A DNA stretch of 64,000 nucleotides from Larix kaempferi. Taxonomy: Eukaryota > Streptophyta > Pinopsida > Pinales > Pinaceae. Shown here piece by piece: positions 48,246 to 61,568 of this stretch (within the stretch, counting starts at the first letter, position 1; each line of letters opens with the position of its first letter). A program made the position numbers and the translations under genes. Location: the NCBI GenBank assembly GCA_027924585.1, contig BSBM01000151.1, positions 7,287,501 through 7,351,500 of the forward strand, read 5' to 3'. Below the pieces are notes generated by a model. The model worked only from the letters and a program-made list of their open reading frames with translations. It did not search any database and was not told where the DNA came from.

Positions 48246-49887
48246 TTGGAGTCTATGATTGAGGGGGAGCAGACTTGGACTCAAGCTACCCACTTGGGGT
48301 GGCCTAGTACCAACCAGGTTAACAAAGTGGGAAGCACGTGGGTTCTTTTGTTTTTTCTGCTCCTCCTCACATTACACCACTGCATTTCCTCATTTTTTAT
48401 TTCGATTTTTATTGGGTACTGTCTTTCTTAGAGTTTCAGACTCTCTCCAACACATGGAGGGGGGGGGAATTCTATTATGTCCTTGTGAATGGATCAACCA
48501 TATTTTTTCGTGTGTTGATGGAGACCTGTCTATCTCTGGAAGCATGGAGACTCTGCACTTCTTCCCAGCGGGATAATTGGTTGTCTTCTGTTGGGCATCA
48601 ACTCTTTCCTTGTTCGGGTAGTCTTGATGGTTTGGATGGTGGGAGATTCGGACATGTGAGCTCACCCGGAAAGCTACCCTCTACACCTATCTCGAATAAT
48701 AAGGCTGCGAGGGTTTGGAGAAACCCTAAATCACAGGGGAGCTACGGGCCTCTCAATTCTAACTCAAACAGCCTTTGAACAGTTATTCAGGGTCATCCAA
48801 CACACAGTTGGTTATGTCAATCAAGTGGGGAGAAAGGGTAGGATGTTTGCAAACCAATAAGCTCATCCATAGAGCTACATGCATACCTAGTTGTCTTCAT
48901 ACAGTCCAGGTAACCCCATCACCTCCACTCTCATCCTAAGTAAGGTCCCCTTCTCTGTTGCACAGTCCCTCGGGCACCCCTTCCCTTAGTGTTGACCTGA
49001 GAAGGTATGGCTAGTCCCAACTGCTAAACCAAGGATGGATGAGCCCTCATCGGAGCCACCACGAGATCCAAACCACATGGTCTCTCTCCCACTGAGATTC
49101 GCTCTTGGATCTCCCTCAGCATTGCGGCCAAATGGCTTGTACTGGGACTGGATTTTTGGGCTTCGAATCAGGGTTTTCCTATGAATTTTTGGGCATCTCA
49201 CACTCTAAGATTTGCCCCAGGGTTTAGGTCAATGGATTCCATGACCATATTTCGCTTCTCATATGAATTTTCTAGGCGACCTTGGCACACTAAAACGTGG
49301 CTTCTCTCCAAGTCGTCATATATGGTTCTTCGTCCTGCTCGGCCTGGGTCCTCCATGAAAACTCCTGCCCCCTGGCCACAAATCCCCTGGGGACTAGGGA
49401 GAAGTCCCCCAAAGAGGTCGAGTGGATTATGGGTCAATAAAACCGAGCCCATACCCTTCCTTATGAATTTCAGGGCTTCCGATACTCCATCACTCTCATG
49501 GATTGACTTTGTCACCCACTCCCTTAGAACAGAAAGAAATGTCAGCAAGGAAGGTCAAATGGTTTCTCAAGGTGAAATATGCTAGCCTAGGGTTCAATCC
49601 CAAAACCCCTCACCTCTCCCAAGTGGATACACACAGACCCCTCATTTAGTTGCATCCATAACAAGCCCCTTGGTATTTTACTGCATGAGATCTGTTTACA
49701 TCATTTTTACAATTTCCAAGGCTCAATAGCACATGGATAACACAATATCAACTACTTTCCGCTTAAAGGTTAGCATTCACAAGCAGGTCCTTGGCCTTGA
49801 GCTCCACGCTAGGAATCATACATCACATGTATACAATATTTACATTAAAATCCAATACATCCGAAGGCTCAAAATGGGGGTATTACA
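48246..49887 (-). repeat. Unassigned repeat block (copy C)
   Basis: Copy C equivalent of 889-2531, with the TGTAATACCCC boundary at 49887. The minus-strand open stretch is at 49548-49198. No separate evidence beyond copies A and B. Confidence 0.3.
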
Positions 49888-49895
49888 CCTGGATA

Positions 49896-52800
49896 TTTCT
49901 ATCTCTGCTTCCCCTATCGAAGACCATCATGTATCATTAGGGAACTCTAGCTCTCCTTCTGTTGGACCTTTTGATAAATCCCCACTATCTACTTTTGTGG
50001 ATTTTCCAGATGATAGCGCACACTCTATCCCTATATCCTCGATCCAATGTCCTAATGTTACCACCCGGAGGAAAAATGAACCCAATTAATTGGATGGTTC
50101 CACTCATAGCAAATGGGTTAACCCTCAGATATCCTCTATCCAGTCAGCGGCTGCGGCTTTATCTTATGACTCTCCTAATGTATAGAAAATTGGGGCCCTT
50201 GGAGCATAAAATCCCTCTGTACAACAATATCCATGATTATTCTTTGATTCAATACTCAAGGGATTGGAAATTCCCCTAAGCGAATTGCATTCAAAGGACT
50301 TTTAGATTTGGTGAAACCAGATATTATATTGTCGCAAGAGACCATGACCATTGCTTTTAATGCTTGTTATTTCTTCCTTAAAATCAAGCCCAGCTGGAAA
50401 TGCTGTGGGTTAGATTCAAACAGACTATTGGGAGGCCTCCTATCGGTTTGGAACCCTTCTCTTGTTGAAGTTTATCCCTTTAAATATGTTGTGGGCATTC
50501 TTTTGGAGGGTCGGGTCGTGGGAATTAATCACTCCATCAATGTTTTGAACATTTATCGGCCTTATAACAATAGGTGTACTTTTTGGGATCACATTTCATA
50601 GTATGCGTTGCTTAACAATCAATCATTGATTTTTGCGGGTGATCTTAAGCTAACGTTATTGTTGGAGCAGATTTCGGGTTACAACATTACTGTTCCACGC
50701 TAGGAATCATACATTCTTTTGGAGGTTCGGGTCGTGGGAATTAATCACTCCATCAATGTTTTGAACATTTATTGGCCTTATAACAATAAGTGTACATTTT
50801 GGGATCACATTTCATAGTATGCGTTGCTTAACAATCAATCATTGATTTTTGCGGGTGATCTTAAGCTAACGTTATTGTCGGAGCAGATTTCGGGTTACAA
50901 CATTACTGTTGACCCATTGGCACAATATTTCATTTCTCTTTTCGAGAATTATAGTCCTTTTGATGTTTGATCGAACATTATCACCCCTACTTGGTCAAAC
51001 GCTCGAGCATGTAGAGCAGGAGTGGCCAAGCAACTAAATCGGTTTTTGATGGAAGACAGTGTTGGGAATGCACTTGGGCCTTGTCGTACTTGGACTATTC
51101 CGATAGGGGTCTCGGACAACAAAGCTATTGCTCTCCAATTGGAATATGGATTTCAAATGTTGTTCTCACTCTTACCCCTTTAAATTCAATCGCACTTGGA
51201 TCAAAGACCCTACATTTGGTGAGTTGGTCGCAAATTTTTGGTTATCCTATGTTGTTCACAAGTCTAGGTCCCCACTGCAAGTATTGATCAAGAAGATCCA
51301 ACTTCTTAGAGTTGATGTGGTCAAATGGGAGAAGGAGGAAAAGAAAGCTAATTCTGTAGAACTGGTGGATATTGAAAGATAAATTCTGGAGATAGAAGGA
51401 GTGGTCAATGGGAACCTTTTCTCTTCGATCAAGAAGGAGAGGCTTCTATCTTTGGAATCGAAGAAGGCTAAGATTCTTCACCAAACTGAAGCTACCTGGC
51501 GACTTAAAAGCATAGCACTTTGGGTCTCTCTTGGAGACACTAATACCAAGTTTCTTCAATGCTATGCCTCACACCATAGAGTCACGAAATTGATATGGGA
51601 ATTGAGCAACATAGCAGATATTCTTGTGAACGATTGGAGAGATCTTAAGGAGGAAGCAATCCATCACTTTAAAGACACTTATCAACAAGAGTCAAATGCT
51701 ATTTTTTCTAATCTATTGAAGGCGCTCTGATTATATCCTTAGTTATTCACCAATGTTGAAGGAAGGGATGCTGGGAAGGTGGTCTCTCTAGACGAGATCA
51801 AAGAAATTCTGCAAAAAATTATCAAGGACAAAAGCCCTGGTCCCAAGGAGTGGACAACGAACTTCTTCCTACAATTTTTTGATTTGGTTGGACCATATCT
51901 TCATAGGGCCATTGAAGATTCTAGATTGAAGGAAACCACCCCTACTAACTTGAATACTACCTACAAGACTCCAATACCTAAGAAGGACCTACCGAATACA
52001 TTCCATGACTATCAGTTGATTTTGCTACGCAATTTGATCTATAAATTCATTTCCAAAATCATATCCAACAGGACCAAACCTGTCTTGGAGATTTTTATCT
52101 CTACGGAACAGTGTGGCTTCTTATCGAATCATCAATTTCTGGAGTCAGACCTGGAGACAATGCGAGTTTCTTAGGAATTCCTTCACTTGGTAAAAGATAA
52201 GAACCTTCAAGCCCTTATCTTAAAAATGGACCTCATCAAGGCTTACGGCTATGTGGATTGGTCCTTCTTAGGATTTGTGTTGATTCATGATTACTATTCC
52301 TACGAAAGTCACGAACTGGATCATGTCTTGCATATGTTCTACATCTTACGTTGTCCTCGTCAATGGTTCTCCATCAAGAAATTTTCACACTACCCAGGGG
52401 TTGAGACAGGGATGCCCATTGTCCTTGTTATTATTCTTACTGGTAATCGAGGGTTTGAGTAATCTCATTGGAAATGGTAAGACTGAGGGGAAGATTCAAG
52501 GTATTGAGATTACTCATAACCTCTCTATTACCCACATTCTATTCGTAGATGATGATTTAAATTTTGGGATTGACTTGACATTTGAATGGAAATTTTTTTA
52601 ATGTATTATTGACCTGTTCTGCAAGGCCATGAGGATGTCCATAAGTATACACAAGTCTATGTTTCTTGTTAACTGTGCTTATGCAGGACTTATTGCTTCT
52701 GTCCGAGATATTTTTCTTTTCCATATGGAGTCTATTGATTCAGAATTTTAGTATCTCGTATATTTCCTGAAACCCAATTTTTATGAAAAGAAGGATTGGC

Positions 52801-54302
52801 ACTGGTGGATTGATTGGCACCGGCTGACAGATGGATAATTCATTGGTCCTTCTGTTGGTTGTCCGTGGGTGGCAGACTAGTATTGGCCAAATCGGTTCTA
52901 CAAAGCCTACCAGTATTTTGGTTCTCACTTCTTGTGATACTCGTAGGGGTTGTGAAGGTTATTGGGAAGAATCTCTTTCAGTTTATTTGGGCAGGCCGAA
53001 CTCAGGATTCCAAGATTCATGATCTATCTTCATGGGACAGTCTATCCCATCGACTAAATTTGTGGGGATGGGGTCTGAAAAATATTGGATCTCTTTAGTT
53101 TGGCCCCCCATGCCAAAAGTATTTGGAGGTGTATTTTTGGGGATGGATTATGGAGCATAACATAATTATAGGTTGCCTCATTCATTAGTTAATTTTCTAC
53201 ACTCCTGTAATCTCATGTTCCTTTCTCAGATCCACCGACCACTTGTGAGTCACTCTTCGGTTTCTTATTGGTGCAATTCTAGTGAGATGGGAGTGCCACT
53301 AGATTTATCGGATGAATGGTCTCATTAAATTCTTATGTTGAATAGAGTGGGTATCACGTTTTTCAGATTCAGTAGATATAGTGATTGGGGAAGGAGTTAA
53401 ATCTTTTGAAGTACTTGCATCGAAGAAAGCATATGAGGTTCTTATAAATGGGGTAGCACCTGTTTATCACAAATGGTCATCGAACTATATTTGGAAATGC
53501 CACATCCCTTTGAATATTAAGTGCTTCACCTGGATCTGTTTGGAGAACAAAATCCCCATGTGGGATAACCTCACCAAACGAGGATTTTCTGGTCCTGTTC
53601 GTTGTGTTCTCTGTTCGAGCGGGCTGGAATCTGTGTCACACTTATTTGTTCACTGTCATTTCGTTAGGCTGTTGTGGAGCGAGATTGAACATGCACTTAA
53701 TTTTACAAGGGTATGGTGTAGTAATAGTCTTCGGGGTTGTTTGTACAATTGGTTTTATAACAAGCCTCCATTCAAGGATCTCCCATTTTTCCTTATTTGG
53801 GAGGTGTGGAAAGCCCGCAATAGATGCATATTCTAGGATGTAAAACCTTCCGTGCACTTGGTTTTCCTCCGGGTCATTAGTGTAGTTTATGAATTCCCTG
53901 TTGTTCCCTCATTTAAACCTCCGAGGTCTTTTAATAAGCAGGGATGGTTTTCCACCTTTTTTATAGTTGTCATTTTACACTTAAGATGGGCGTCGGTTCA
54001 GGAAGCAATAATGAGGCCGAATTTTTGGCGTTATGGGGCCTTTTATGGTTCGCTAAGTGCAGGGATATTCTCATAATTCAAATCTTCGATGACTTTAGGG
54101 TGGCGGTTGATTGGGCCGCGAAAGCTACATAGATTCATCTCACTGGGTATGACCACTTGATGGATTGACTTCGGGCTGTAATCATTGATTTTGAGGACAT
54201 CCACTTTTCTAAAATTTTTAGAGAATTTGAAGAATTAGTACACCAACTGTCCAAGGAGGCTACAGGACAAATGGACTGTTATATTTCATTTGAAAAATGA
54301 TC
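49896..54302 (+). mobile_element. Degenerate L1-like LINE (copy C)
   Basis: Third duplicate. Endonuclease is at 50308-50601, reverse transcriptase at about 51779-52601 (a stop at 52172-52174 splits it), zf-RVT at 53381-53836 and RNase H at about 53975-54302. It shares the 216-bp endonuclease duplication with the other copies, so that lesion predates the segmental duplication. Confidence 0.9.
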
Positions 54303-54615
54303 TGAAAATGCATCGGTGGAGGAGGGTGCGGAAAAATATTTCTACAGTAGGCCCATCTAGTATGTTTTTTACCTTTTGTATGGAAGCTACACGCTATGTA
54401 TGTAACAATTATTATATTTGTCGATGGCATACAATGTTAGGCAGACATTCCGGACTTGTAGATGTTATTGTATCATTCACGTTTCCATTTTTGGTGGGTT
54501 AAGAGGTTTGAGTTGTATTCTCTATATTACAACCTTATTGAAGTAACTTTGATTCTAAAAAGAATATCAAATTGCAAGTTTATTCTTATTGGAAAATAAA
54601 TGTGTGATTTTTAGG

Positions 54616-54728
54616 AGAAAGCTAAGCATTGCGCTGCAGAGCATTAAATGCGGTGGCTCAATGCTTAGGGTCCATTGGATTCGGAGACCGCCGCATTTAA
54701 TGCTCCGCAGCTCAATGCTTAGCTTTCG
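54616..54728. repeat. Hairpin, 41-bp arms (copy C)
   Basis: Copy C equivalent of the hairpin upstream of the truncated gene. Three changes lie in the left arm while the right arm is intact, so pairing is weaker than in copies A and B. Confidence 0.8.
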
Positions 54729-55029
54729 GCTCATTTTTAAACCATTGTACGACCACCTTGGTAGAGATGAACGCCCCTAGCACCTTGATAGTATCAAAAT
54801 GTGCATTGCTCATTCCTAAAAGGTATGTCATGGCGCTATAAGTCAGTTTAAAATAACCCTTAAAACAAATGGAAAAAAATAAACGCAACAAACATCGATT
54901 CGCAAAACGACACGTACGATTTATGACCGTTGATTCGCATCGGTATTTATTGCAGTTGAGAGAGTTCATCTCCATATTCATATTCAGATTAAACCATTTG
55001 TGACCGTTGAACAGAAAAAGGAAATAGAT

Positions 55030-55731
55030 ATGGAGAGAGACATGGAAATGGCACCCGAAAAATATATGGATATGATCAGTGAGGACTTTACTTATGACCC
55101 AGTTCGATTACCACTTGACCAAGATTCGACTCAGACTCTTTATGACAGAAAAACTTTGGAGAGCATCTGGGAAACTGCACGTGAGGCTCGAAACCCCTAC
55201 ACCAGACAATGGTTCGACGTAAAATATGCCATTCATCAGACGGAATTGAGGAAAGAGATGGAAGAGTACATTAATCTTCGGAACATTCCCATAAATGCCA
55301 AGATCGATGTAATTGCAGACTATACAAAAATTATGGAGGAGGGCGAGATGAAGCAACTTCTAGAAACGTTGCGTCCAGACAACTACACATTGCCAAAATC
55401 ATACTGGAATATGACATGGAAGACAATTAATCTTATACGATTGTATTGTCAAGCGAATGTGCAAAACATTGAGACATTTAGAAATTTAAATGGCTACACA
55501 TATTTTACAGAGATCCTCGCAAAAGTGAACGAATATTTCATCATTTACAACTATAGCAACTATACAGATATTAGGAAATTAGACTCTGCTTCTATGAATA
55601 TTTGTAAGGAAATCCTAAGGCTCCTTGACTTGATTGGCCTGATATCATCGGACATAGTTGGAGAAAACTCCATGGGATATGATACGATTAAAAGCTTGAT
55701 CAACATTATTTTGCATTTTGAAGTGAATTGA
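55030..55731 (+). pseudogene. U-box-like protein gene, copy C (3' deletion)
   Basis: It matches the intact copy for about 228 codons, including the whole U-box-like domain. At about 55711 the sequence jumps into what is downstream non-coding DNA in copy B (about 29867), adding a few foreign residues (ILHFEVN) before a stop at 55729-55731. About 2.1 kb is lost, with a TTT microhomology at the join. A short protein keeping only the U-box-like part could still be made if the gene is transcribed, but nothing shows that it is. Confidence 0.85.
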
Positions 55732-55930
55732 AATAGATTCAAATCTAAGGGATTTTCATTTATTTGTTACTTGGATGGAGTGTGATTTGGAAATTAAGTG
55801 AATGAAGAGAAATTTGGTTTTCTGTCTTACTAAATTACAACATTTACTAAAAGTTTTTATTAAGTCCAAATTTTAATATATCTATCATATATCACACAAC
55901 AAAAACTCACAGCAAGAGGGGGCGCTTACC

Positions 55931-56484
55931 CCATTAGCTAGTGGTTGAGTACCTTATTAGGTTTCTCAACACCCCATGCATTGAAGTTCATCTAGTACAT
56001 CAAGCACCACAAATTCATTCTATTAATTGGCATGCAACACCCACAATTGTATTCACAAGAGAGTGGCAAAAGAAACACAGTGCATTATCCATCCTATATC
56101 AATTTCCAAATTATTATAGAAAATGAGGGGTATGATGACATATGGGGGTGGCTATAAAAATGTGAAAGTGCTACTGGGTGGCTAGAATTTCAAAACATAA
56201 ATTTTTTCTATTCAAATGATTGGTTGTGATATAGTTAAGTAGAATGGCTAAGGAATTTAGGACCCATTACCATGTATTTCAAGGTATGATATATCATCTT
56301 TGCTAAGGAAATGTACATCATCATCTCAAAGAGCCTACTTCATGTTCTCTAAAAACCATCACCTCCTAGTGTATAGAGAAGCTATTGAAGACACACCAAA
56401 GCATTATTTATAATTCAATAACAACTAAGTAATGAGCATAACCATGATGTTCCACTAATTGTTGGTAGTCAATCACCTAGTATA

Positions 56485-56485
<1 letters not shown>
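55931..56485. other. Unique flank right of the array
   Basis: No match within the window and no convincing gene. A short plus-strand frame at 55941-56126 has no recognisable features. Confidence 0.5.

Positions 56486-56577
<92 letters not shown>
56486..56577. repeat. Compound (TC)n(TA)n microsatellite
   Basis: About 26 TC repeats followed directly by about 18 TA repeats. Confidence 0.95.
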
Positions 56578-56580
<3 letters not shown>

Positions 56581-56803
56581 AGTTGGAATTTGACATCATT
56601 CATTCAATTACAAACCATTATGCTTGTGGTAGTTATGGTATTAAGAAAAAGACACTTAGCACATGTTTCTAGATTTTTGGTTCTCGAGTGATTATGGATT
56701 ATTTGTAAATATTAACTTTCCTTTGTTTGATGTTTTTTTTTCCATAAATTTATTAAAATATCCATATCAAATTCCAAATGTGTATGTAAAGTGAAATGAA
56801 TAA

Positions 56804-58912
56804 CTTTTTTTTTGTAAGCTGCATGGAAGATTTATATTATAGTACAAAAAATATTATAGTCATTAGGAGAATCCAAACGAATTGGCCCTGTACAAGGTGC
56901 CAATTTTACAAAAGAGTGCAGTGGAACCAAACTTATAGAGATAAACAAAATAACTATCGAGCAAGAAAGACAGTAAAAACTATAGCTATGTGCTAAACTA
57001 TAACTCTGTGCAAGCCAGAGTATACAAAAAGACAGAGTGGTAAAACCAAAAATGCAGAGCTCACGAACTAGCTTCTATGTTTTTGGAGTCATGTATGTCC
57101 TCGGAGATGGGGCAGGGTTCGAAGAGATCATCTGTCCACTGCTGTTCTAGGAGCTTGGATGGCAGAGGCTCAATCTTGCGCTGGAGAATTGCTGCTGCTT
57201 CATCTTTCTGAAGGTGCTTGCTGTGGAAATTATCAATTGTAGAAGGAACTGGGAAAGAAGTCCCAAGAGGGGAGGCATCTTACACCATGATTGCAGCTGG
57301 AGAATCAAGACCTGAGATGCAGCGAGGAGTAGGAACAAGAGCTGGAGCAGCGTCCACGGAGGCATCGAGGTCCACAGAATTATGAAGAGAACTACTGGCA
57401 ACCTGCTCGACCGTGTGAGGCTCCATGCTTTTGTTGACCCCGAACATTATGTCGCCTGTACCAGCCACCGGACCTTCAGGACCAACACCCAGGGGTGGAG
57501 ACAGATGGGGGAAAAGAGCATATCTTCTTCTTGAGAGACAAGCTTCAAGAGCAACAACGATGCCATCCAAATGAGCCATATTGGACTTGGTGTCCATTAT
57601 GGTCATCTTAGCCACATTCCAATTAGTAAGCATATCTTCAACCAGAGTACCTAGAAAATTCTTAAGCAACCAGTAATGGTTCACCTGAGTACCAGGGCTT
57701 CCGAAGGCGAGAATCTCAGCGACACTTTTGGACTCCCAATCGTCCACCAGATGACGAACTAGCATTGATAAATTTTCTTTATAACTGATGTTGGCTGGGA
57801 TTTCCTTCTCCACCGACGTGGATTTGCCTGTTCCTTGACTGGAGCCACGCCAGGAGATGCCTTTAGTGCGCTTCATGATCGAATTGGGAAGCAAAAGAAT
57901 TGAACTCTCCGCAGGGGCCGAGCTCTCTGCTGTGGATTGCAGACAGAGCATAACCAAGATGCATAATGAATGCAGTGGTGCGAGCCTGGTTCTTCATAAC
58001 CTAGTAGGAGCCGTTGAGAGGGTAGGAGATCACATGTGAGAGAATTAATGTGAGTTGATACCAGCGCGGGCGAGAGGACCAGGAAAAATGAGCCAGCATA
58101 AATTTCGTCCCCCAGGCCATGTGGGCGATTGGGATCCTTTGCGTGTAGGGAGGCCAGTTGTATAAATGTCAAATCCTCCATTAATGTAGAGTCTAGGAGC
58201 TGGTGCCAGGAGGAGTAGACGTGTCTCTCGTGGCAGTCCTGTTGGCAGTGGCGGTGACACCCAGATCCAGGAAGGAGTAATCCTTAATAGCTTGTTGATG
58301 ACAGAAGTGTCGTAGTTGAGAGGAAGAATTACAAGGATTATCATTCCAGAAAGTGTGGTTGCTGACGACCCCTTCATTTGCAATACCATCAGCAAGGGAA
58401 TTAGCTTGACGCATAACATGTTGAAAAGTGATGTTGTTGGGGTTGCTTAGAATGGTAGCTAGCCTGTGTAATTTTCTTTCCAGTTTCCAACTTCAAGAGA
58501 GTTTGGTAGCTTGTGAGCTATTATGGAGCTTGATAGCCAAGTTAAGAATGAGTTGGGAATCCCCTTCAACAATGAGAGGATGGAAGTTGTGCTCTTTAGC
58601 CACCCTGAGACCATATAGAAGACCTTCTAGTTCAGCAGCGTTGTTGCTATCATGTCCAATATTTCCATGGTAGATCCTGCAAATAGTTCCCTCATGGTCC
58701 CGGATAATTCTTCCAAAACGAGCAGGTCCAGGATTGCCTTTAGAGTCTCCATCAAAATTAAGCTTGAAAAGACTAGGAGGTGGGGGGGACCAATGGGAGG
58801 GGCTGGAAAAACGGAGAGGGGGGACTAATGGGAGGAGCTGCAGAAACAAACAGGGGGGACCAATGGGAGGGGTTGAATAACTTAAATTGGTACATTTAAT
58901 CTTATATAACAT
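56804..58912 (-). mobile_element. 5'-truncated LINE with RNase H and poly(A) tail
   Basis: On the minus strand a Pro-rich linker leads into RNase H: LKLNFDGDSKGNPGPARFG, then NNAAELEGLLYGL and VEGDSQLILN (58800-58500). After a frameshift comes VMRQANSLADGIANEG (to about 58360), the normal end of a plant LINE RNase H. A further 225-residue frame (57957-57280) follows, unrecognised, and then a 3' end with a poly(A) run at 56813-56804. The linker holds three ~36-bp repeats (58783-58875). It is independent of the LINE in units A-C. Confidence 0.75.
57280..57957 (-). CDS. Unrecognised 225-residue frame downstream of LINE RNase H
   Basis: Open on the minus strand between RNase H and the poly(A) end. 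The composition is protein-like (LVRHLVDDWESKSVAEIL, MLTNWNVAKMTIMDTKS). I recognise no domain. It may be 3' LINE sequence, an ORF1-like piece from another element or chance. Confidence that it is a gene is low. Confidence 0.25.
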   Translation of the reverse strand: MVMLCLQSTAESSAPAESSILLLPNSIMKRTKGISWRGSSQGTGKSTSVEKEIPANISYKENLSMLVRHLVDDWESKSVAEILAFGSPGTQVNHYWLLKNFLGTLVEDMLTNWNVAKMTIMDTKSNMAHLDGIVVALEACLSRRRYALFPHLSPPLGVGPEGPVAGTGDIMFGVNKSMEPHTVEQVASSSLHNSVDLDASVDAAPALVPTPRCISGLDSPAAIMV

Positions 58913-59275
58913 TTACTACATCCAAAATTAAAATAAATTTAATTTAATCTTATATAACATTTAGTATATTAAAATTTTAAATTAAAATAAATTTAATTTT
59001 GAAAATTTTCTTAATAACTTTGAAACATTAAAATATAAAATGTACATTTATAACTTGAAACATATCTCCATCTTTGTATTTAGTGAACTAATATGTCGAC
59101 GTGCTATCTATTAAAAATGTAAAGATCTATATTTTATTTTAAATAAAAAATAAAAAACTTTGAAACATCAAAAATGTAAAATGTACATTTATTCATCATA
59201 GCAAAACATAACAACCTATTCCCTATAGTGATGAGAGGAAATCCGTGAATTATTTTTGAAATTGATAGTTTCAAA
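58913..59275. other. AT-rich spacer
   Basis: No coding sequence. Short repeats of TTTAATTT and TATAACATTTA are present near 58900-58990. Confidence 0.5.
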
Positions 59276-60627
59276 CCTTTTAAGCAGGTTCATCCTCAGG
59301 AGAAGCAAATCTCACTCTCTTCTTTAGCACGGGGAAGTGAAACCTTTAGTTGGAAAAACATTCTTATTCATTAAAGACTCATCCCAACTAGTAGAAAAAA
59401 TGAAAGACTCGGAAATGGATAAAATGATTCATTATTTAGTTTTGATGTCGTATCTCTCTATACTAAAATTCCCATTGATAGAGCCATTGAGGTAATAAAA
59501 AAAGTATGAAACCCTGAGATAGCCAAACTTGTGGAGATTTGCTTAAAGTCTACCTACTTCTGATTTCAAGGTTAGATATATTAACAACCAGAAGGTGTGG
59601 CCATGGACTCACCACTTTGCCCCATTGTTGCTAATCTTTTCATGGAAGATCTGGAAGACAAAGCAATCAATGCATTTCCACATAAACCAAAGTGGTGGAT
59701 TAGGTTTGTTGATGATGTTTTTAGGAATTGTCCTCATGGTGATGATAAACTAAATGAGTTCTTAAACCATATGAATAATCAATGTGATAGTATTAAATTC
59801 ACCATAGAAAAGGAGGTACACAACTCCCTTCCTTTCTTGGATGTTCTTATCACAAAAAATCCGAATGGTTCTCTTTCTCACCAAGTATAGAGAAAGAAAA
59901 CTCACATGGATAGATACCTCCATGCTGACTCACACCATCATCCAGCCCAGAAAGTCGGTATTATAAACACCCTAGCCACACATGCATGGCACGTCTCAGA
60001 TCAAGACCACTTAGAAGACAAGCTAAAGCACCTTAAAGAATGATCCCTCATAAACAATGGTTATAAAAGTAAAGATATTAATAAAGTCTTTTGCAACATA
60101 AAAAAGAAAAAGAAAAATAAAATCAATAAAAAATAATTTGATATAACCCGCCCTAGAATTACTCTTCCATATATACATGGCACCACTAACAAGATTGCAA
60201 GTGTTCTAAAAAAGAATAACATTATGGTGTCGTTTGCTCCTCCCAATTCCTTGAGAACCATGCTTGACAAAGCCAAGGACTCCATCGATCCCAAAAACCA
60301 AAATGGTGTATACAAAACACCTTGCTCATGTGGTGAAGCTTACATAGGTGAGACACATAGATCAATCACAATTAGATTAAAGGAACATAGCGCAGACCTA
60401 CGACATGAAAGAGTAAAAAACTCAGCCATGGCTGAACATGTTCATAACACGAAACATCATATTTGCTGAGAAGACTCTAAGGTCTTAGTGAGTGTTCCTC
60501 AATATCACAAAAGAAAAGTTGGGAAGCCATAGAAATTGAGAAATGTAGAAAGAATTTCAACCTAGATAATAGTTTCAAACTAAAAGATGCATGGAATCCT
60601 GTAATTCATAAACTTAAAACAAGTTAA
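59276..60627 (+). mobile_element. Penelope-like retroelement relic with GIY-YIG endonuclease
   Basis: RT motif A reads SFDVVSLYTKIP (Asp codon 59444). It is followed by KSTYF and then AMDSPLCPIVANLFMEDLED at about 59602, where most relatives have AMGSPLSP. Motif C is RFVDDVF (Asp codons 59711 and 59714). Next come LPFLDVLI and RKKTHMDRYL. The C-terminal domain is GIY-YIG: GVYKTPCSCGEAYIGETHRS, then IRLKEHSADL and AEHVHNTKHH (60300-60468), ending with EAIEIEKC to a stop at 60627. Several stops (e.g. 59888) and frame changes show it is dead. These are hallmarks of endonuclease-bearing Penelope elements. The element looks 5'-truncated. Confidence 0.85.
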
Positions 60628-61284
60628 ATAGATAAATCTAACCAAACATATACAATTTTAAAACAATTAAGAGCTACTTCATTTATTAAACATAAAAATA
60701 GGAAGGATAAATTATAAACATGCATTTAAAAACATACTTTAATATGACACTGAATTTATTAATAATCCCAACATTACAATATAAACTAAATAGTCAAAGT
60801 ATTTAATATAACTATAAACCTCCAATTCATATATCAATACTATTAATAACTTTTCAAATTATTAATAATTTTATATAAAAAAAATTTGAAAAATAATAAT
60901 AATAATAATAATAATAATATTAAAAACTTTCAAATAACAATTATACTTTATAGAAAACATAACACATTAGATTTTTAAACATGAGAAAGAATAATAAAAA
61001 ATAATTTATTTATAACAAATTCCACTTAGGTTAAAGTCAAATTAAAAAAAATTAAATAAAAGATTTTAACAACTAAAATGATATGTTCCAAACCCCTAAA
61101 AACTAAACAAACAATATTTATTCTTTACTTCCGGGTGCTAAAGAAGAGAGTGAGATTCAAAAGCTATGGGCTGCATGCCGCCCATCTTAAAAAAATATGT
61201 ACCTTCAAGTCATCTAACAGATCAACATGTTCGATGGTTTAAACTTACATGTTTTTTAAGCTCAGTCTAGCCGGATGACATGAG
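60628..61284. other. AT-rich spacer with (AAT)n microsatellite
   Basis: (AAT)n at about 60892-60919. No gene. Homology to the upstream region of the U-box-like genes begins near 61285. Confidence 0.55.
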
Positions 61285-61568
61285 ACTAGCAGTTGGTAAA
61301 AGTCGGTTTAATATAACCATAAAACAAATGAAAAAGAGCATTAATAATATAAGAGAGAGCGTTCATTTCGAGATTATTAGACACACCAAAGACCTTCTAC
61401 CTTTGACTAATGATTCATTGTCCCGTTGCGAAATTTGGGTCGTGTTCTACCCTAAATTGAAGAGTTGCATCTATTCGCATCGGTATTTAGTGCAATTGGC
61501 GAGAGTTCATCCATTCAGATTCAACGATTTGCGACCATTTTTGAAAAAATAAAAGAAGAAATATAAAT

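Larger units (their letters stand above)
44891..55930 (+). repeat. Segmental tandem repeat, copy C (with ~2.1 kb internal deletion)
   Basis: It is collinear with copy B at an offset of about 27,938 from 44891 to about 55711. It then jumps to sequence matching copy B at about 29867, removing the 3' two-thirds of the gene and its downstream region. Homology stops near 55930, just before the LINE relic that ends the other units. Confidence 0.93.
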
